A stretch of DNA of 64,000 nt from Myxococcales bacterium. Its GTDB lineage: Bacteria > Myxococcota_A > SURF-8. Of the stretch, positions 62,484 to 64,000 are shown one piece after another; position 1 is the stretch's first letter; each line of letters begins with the position of its first letter. A program made the translations under genes and the position numbers. The DNA is taken from positions 1 through 64,000 of the forward strand of contig QZKR01000180.1 in NCBI GenBank assembly GCA_003598065.1, written 5' to 3'. The notes under the pieces are model-generated. The model saw nothing but the letters and a program-made list of their open reading frames with translations, searched no databases and was not told the origin of the DNA.

Positions 62484-64000
62484 TTATCGTCCGACGGTGA
62501 AGGGAATTCCTAGAACCTCCACTCCGTCCATCCGTATTTCGACGCGCCAGGCGCCTTCCGCCAACGGACGCGGAGCTTTAAGCGAAAACCAGGACCGGCT
62601 AATTTTTGCAGCGATGTCGAATTCTCGCGATTCAGCGGTTGTTCCGTCCGGAGCGATCCAGCGCAATTCGCCCGCCCGCCGAACGGCGTCGTGCCATAAA
62701 ACTTGAAGCCGGATGGACGAGTCCGGCGCAAAACGCCGCTGCGAGGCGGCCGCCCGGCGCTCGTCGCTTTCCTGCAAGAGGTAGGATTCGCGCACGTAGA
62801 TGCGCTTGGCCGGCGCATCGCCGCGCAAAACGATCTCATTGATAAAGCCGCGATTGACGAGCCGATGCTCGGCGTCGAGCGGCGCGAGGCGCGTGTACAC
62901 GTCGCGTTCGTACACCTTGCGCAGGCCGAGGTATTTTTGCAGGGCCTCCTTCACCACGCGGCGGGGGTGGGGAGAATTCGTCAGCGAGAGCCACGGCCAG
63001 CGGCTTTTGAGAAAATCCGTGTACCAGGGATTGCGCACGCGCAGGACGTTGACCGCCGCCGAGTCGCGGCCCAGGCCGTGGACGTTCTGCATGTACCACG
63101 TCGCGTAGGCGGCGTTGCCGGCGTTCATCAACAAGAGCGAGCCCGGCTGGAGCGCGGCCGTGATCTCCTCCGCCATCGCCGGCACGGTCGGCGGTTCGGC
63201 GCGGAAGGCCGTCCAATGGTAAAAACCAAACCCGATCGCCGTCAGGGCGAGTATTCCCAATCCAGCCCCGACCATCGCCGGAACCCGCGGCCGCCTGGCG
63301 TAATGCACAAGCAGGTCGTGAGCCGCCGCGCCTAGCCCCGCCCCGGCGAGTAACATCAGCGCACTTGACGGTGCCAGCAAGTACACGCCCCAGTCGCCGA
63401 CGTTGTAGCCCACCGCGTGAGTGAAGGCGAAAACGATATAAAGCAGAAGCAGCAGAAGCGCGCGCCATGCCGTCTTCGCCAGCCGCCAGACGCCGTAGAT
63501 CATCGTCAAGGCGCCGAGGGGCGTGATGACGCCGCCGGCCCTCAGAGGCAGCGTGACAAGATGATCGAGCGCGGTCTGTCCGCTCTCGAAGAGGAAATGG
63601 TGGTAGTGGCGGCCGGTGACGTGATACCAGAAAAAATCCCACTGGCTCGTGCCGCCCCACGGAAAGCCCTGCGTTGTACGATCGGCGATCGGCAAATAGA
63701 GGTAAAGCAAAAGCGTAACCGCCCCAATAAGGAGGGCGAGGGGAAAGCGGCGGTCGAGAAAGAAACGCCTGTCGGCGACGAGCAGGAACGCCAGCGCCGC
63801 CGGGAAAAGATGCGCCATCGTCAGGTGATGCGCCAGACCAAGCCCCATCGCCAGCGCCGCGCCGAGCGCCCAGCGGCGATTTTCGTCCTCGGCGTAACGC
63901 AGCCAGAAATACAGGGCGAGTTGCACCAGCAGAACGTGAAGCGTGTAGACTTCCGCCAGGCGCGCCTGCTCGTAGAAAAGCGGCGACAAGCCGAAGGTCA
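62484..64000 (-). CDS. DUF2723-family membrane glycosyltransferase-like protein (5' end beyond window)
   Basis: The frame stays open to the right edge, so the N-terminus is missing; at least 505 residues are present. Typical DUF2723 features are visible: QARLAEVYTLHVLLVQLALY, GLGLAHHLTMAHLFPAALA and then PLALLIGAVTLLLYLYLPIA followed by DRTTQGFPWGGTSQWDFFWY. Several membrane helices follow, then a soluble C-terminal domain (IYVRESYLLQESDERRAAAS). DUF2723 proteins relate to protein O-mannosyltransferases and oligosaccharyl-type enzymes. The acceptor is unknown. It converges with the pentapeptide lipoprotein gene, 67 nt apart. Confidence 0.88.
   Translation of the reverse strand, partial: TFGLSPLFYEQARLAEVYTLHVLLVQLALYFWLRYAEDENRRWALGAALAMGLGLAHHLTMAHLFPAALAFLLVADRRFFLDRRFPLALLIGAVTLLLYLYLPIADRTTQGFPWGGTSQWDFFWYHVTGRHYHHFLFESGQTALDHLVTLPLRAGGVITPLGALTMIYGVWRLAKTAWRALLLLLLYIVFAFTHAVGYNVGDWGVYLLAPSSALMLLAGAGLGAAAHDLLVHYARRPRVPAMVGAGLGILALTAIGFGFYHWTAFRAEPPTVPAMAEEITAALQPGSLLLMNAGNAAYATWYMQNVHGLGRDSAAVNVLRVRNPWYTDFLKSRWPWLSLTNSPHPRRVVKEALQKYLGLRKVYERDVYTRLAPLDAEHRLVNRGFINEIVLRGDAPAKRIYVRESYLLQESDERRAAASQRRFAPDSSIRLQVLWHDAVRRAGELRWIAPDGTTAESREFDIAAKISRSWFSLKAPRPLAEGAWRVEIRMDGVEVLGIPFTVGR

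Overview
The window is 64 kb of high-GC, densely coded bacterial DNA. The organism is a diderm (Gram-negative). Evidence for this is an adjacent TamA/TamB pair, a TolC-type outer-membrane channel, an MlaE-type permease, LpoB-like lipoproteins and at least ten predicted lipoproteins. A PEGA-repeat Ser/Thr kinase, a PP2C-cyclic-nucleotide-binding fusion, paired ArsA-like ATPases and Asp-Gly-rich lipoprotein tethers point to a deltaproteobacterial-grade lineage (Myxococcota-like or a related uncultured phylum). That placement is inference; there is no rRNA gene here.

Layout. 0-9 kb: PEGA-repeat Ser/Thr kinase; a convergent lipoprotein/MlaE pair; a one-TM protein; an ECF sigma/anti-sigma pair; a GAF/HD-GYP protein with a lipoprotein; a YdeI-like protein. 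9-19 kb: thrS, two overlapping ArsA-like ATPases, a large lipoprotein with a degenerate PHP-like domain, ribH-nusB, a stand-alone M17 N-terminal domain protein, a 49-residue TatA-like protein, and a very short membrane protein whose frame continues past an in-frame UGA followed by a SECIS-like hairpin (candidate selenoprotein, the most interesting item). 19-24 kb: four tightly spaced genes encoding a DUF4956 membrane protein, an HlyD-propeller fusion, a TolC-like channel and a VTC-domain polyphosphate polymerase-like enzyme, a plausible envelope-spanning polyphosphate system. 24-32.5 kb: accessory region with a MerR regulator, an RRM protein, an FG-GAP lipoprotein, a visibly lower-GC cluster of five lipoproteins (LpoB, COG3014-like, unknown, YcfL-like, CsgG-like), a structured remnant resembling the right end of an IS200/IS605-group element, and a 5'-truncated glycine-rich protein.

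32.5-44 kb: PP2C-CNBD phosphatase with an M23 lipoprotein, lhgO, tRNA-Ala(CGC) and tRNA-Phe(GAA) with their own promoter and terminator, an NYN-domain protein, and the tamA-tamB operon. 44-51 kb: signalling block with a 1203-residue multi-PAS/GAF histidine kinase, a methyltransferase, an ECF sigma factor, an atypical receiver and a LuxR-type response regulator. 51-56 kb: the overlapping bioB-bioF-bioA-bioD operon with a bidirectional terminator hairpin at its end. 56-62.5 kb: three consecutive large lipoprotein genes, the last with pentapeptide repeats. 62.5-64 kb: a DUF2723-type membrane glycosyltransferase running off the window.

Housekeeping genes (thrS, ribH, nusB, tRNAs, bio) are interleaved with envelope and signalling genes. 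Stop/start overlaps of the ATGA, GTGA, TTGA, TGATG or TAATG type make the operon structure easy to read.
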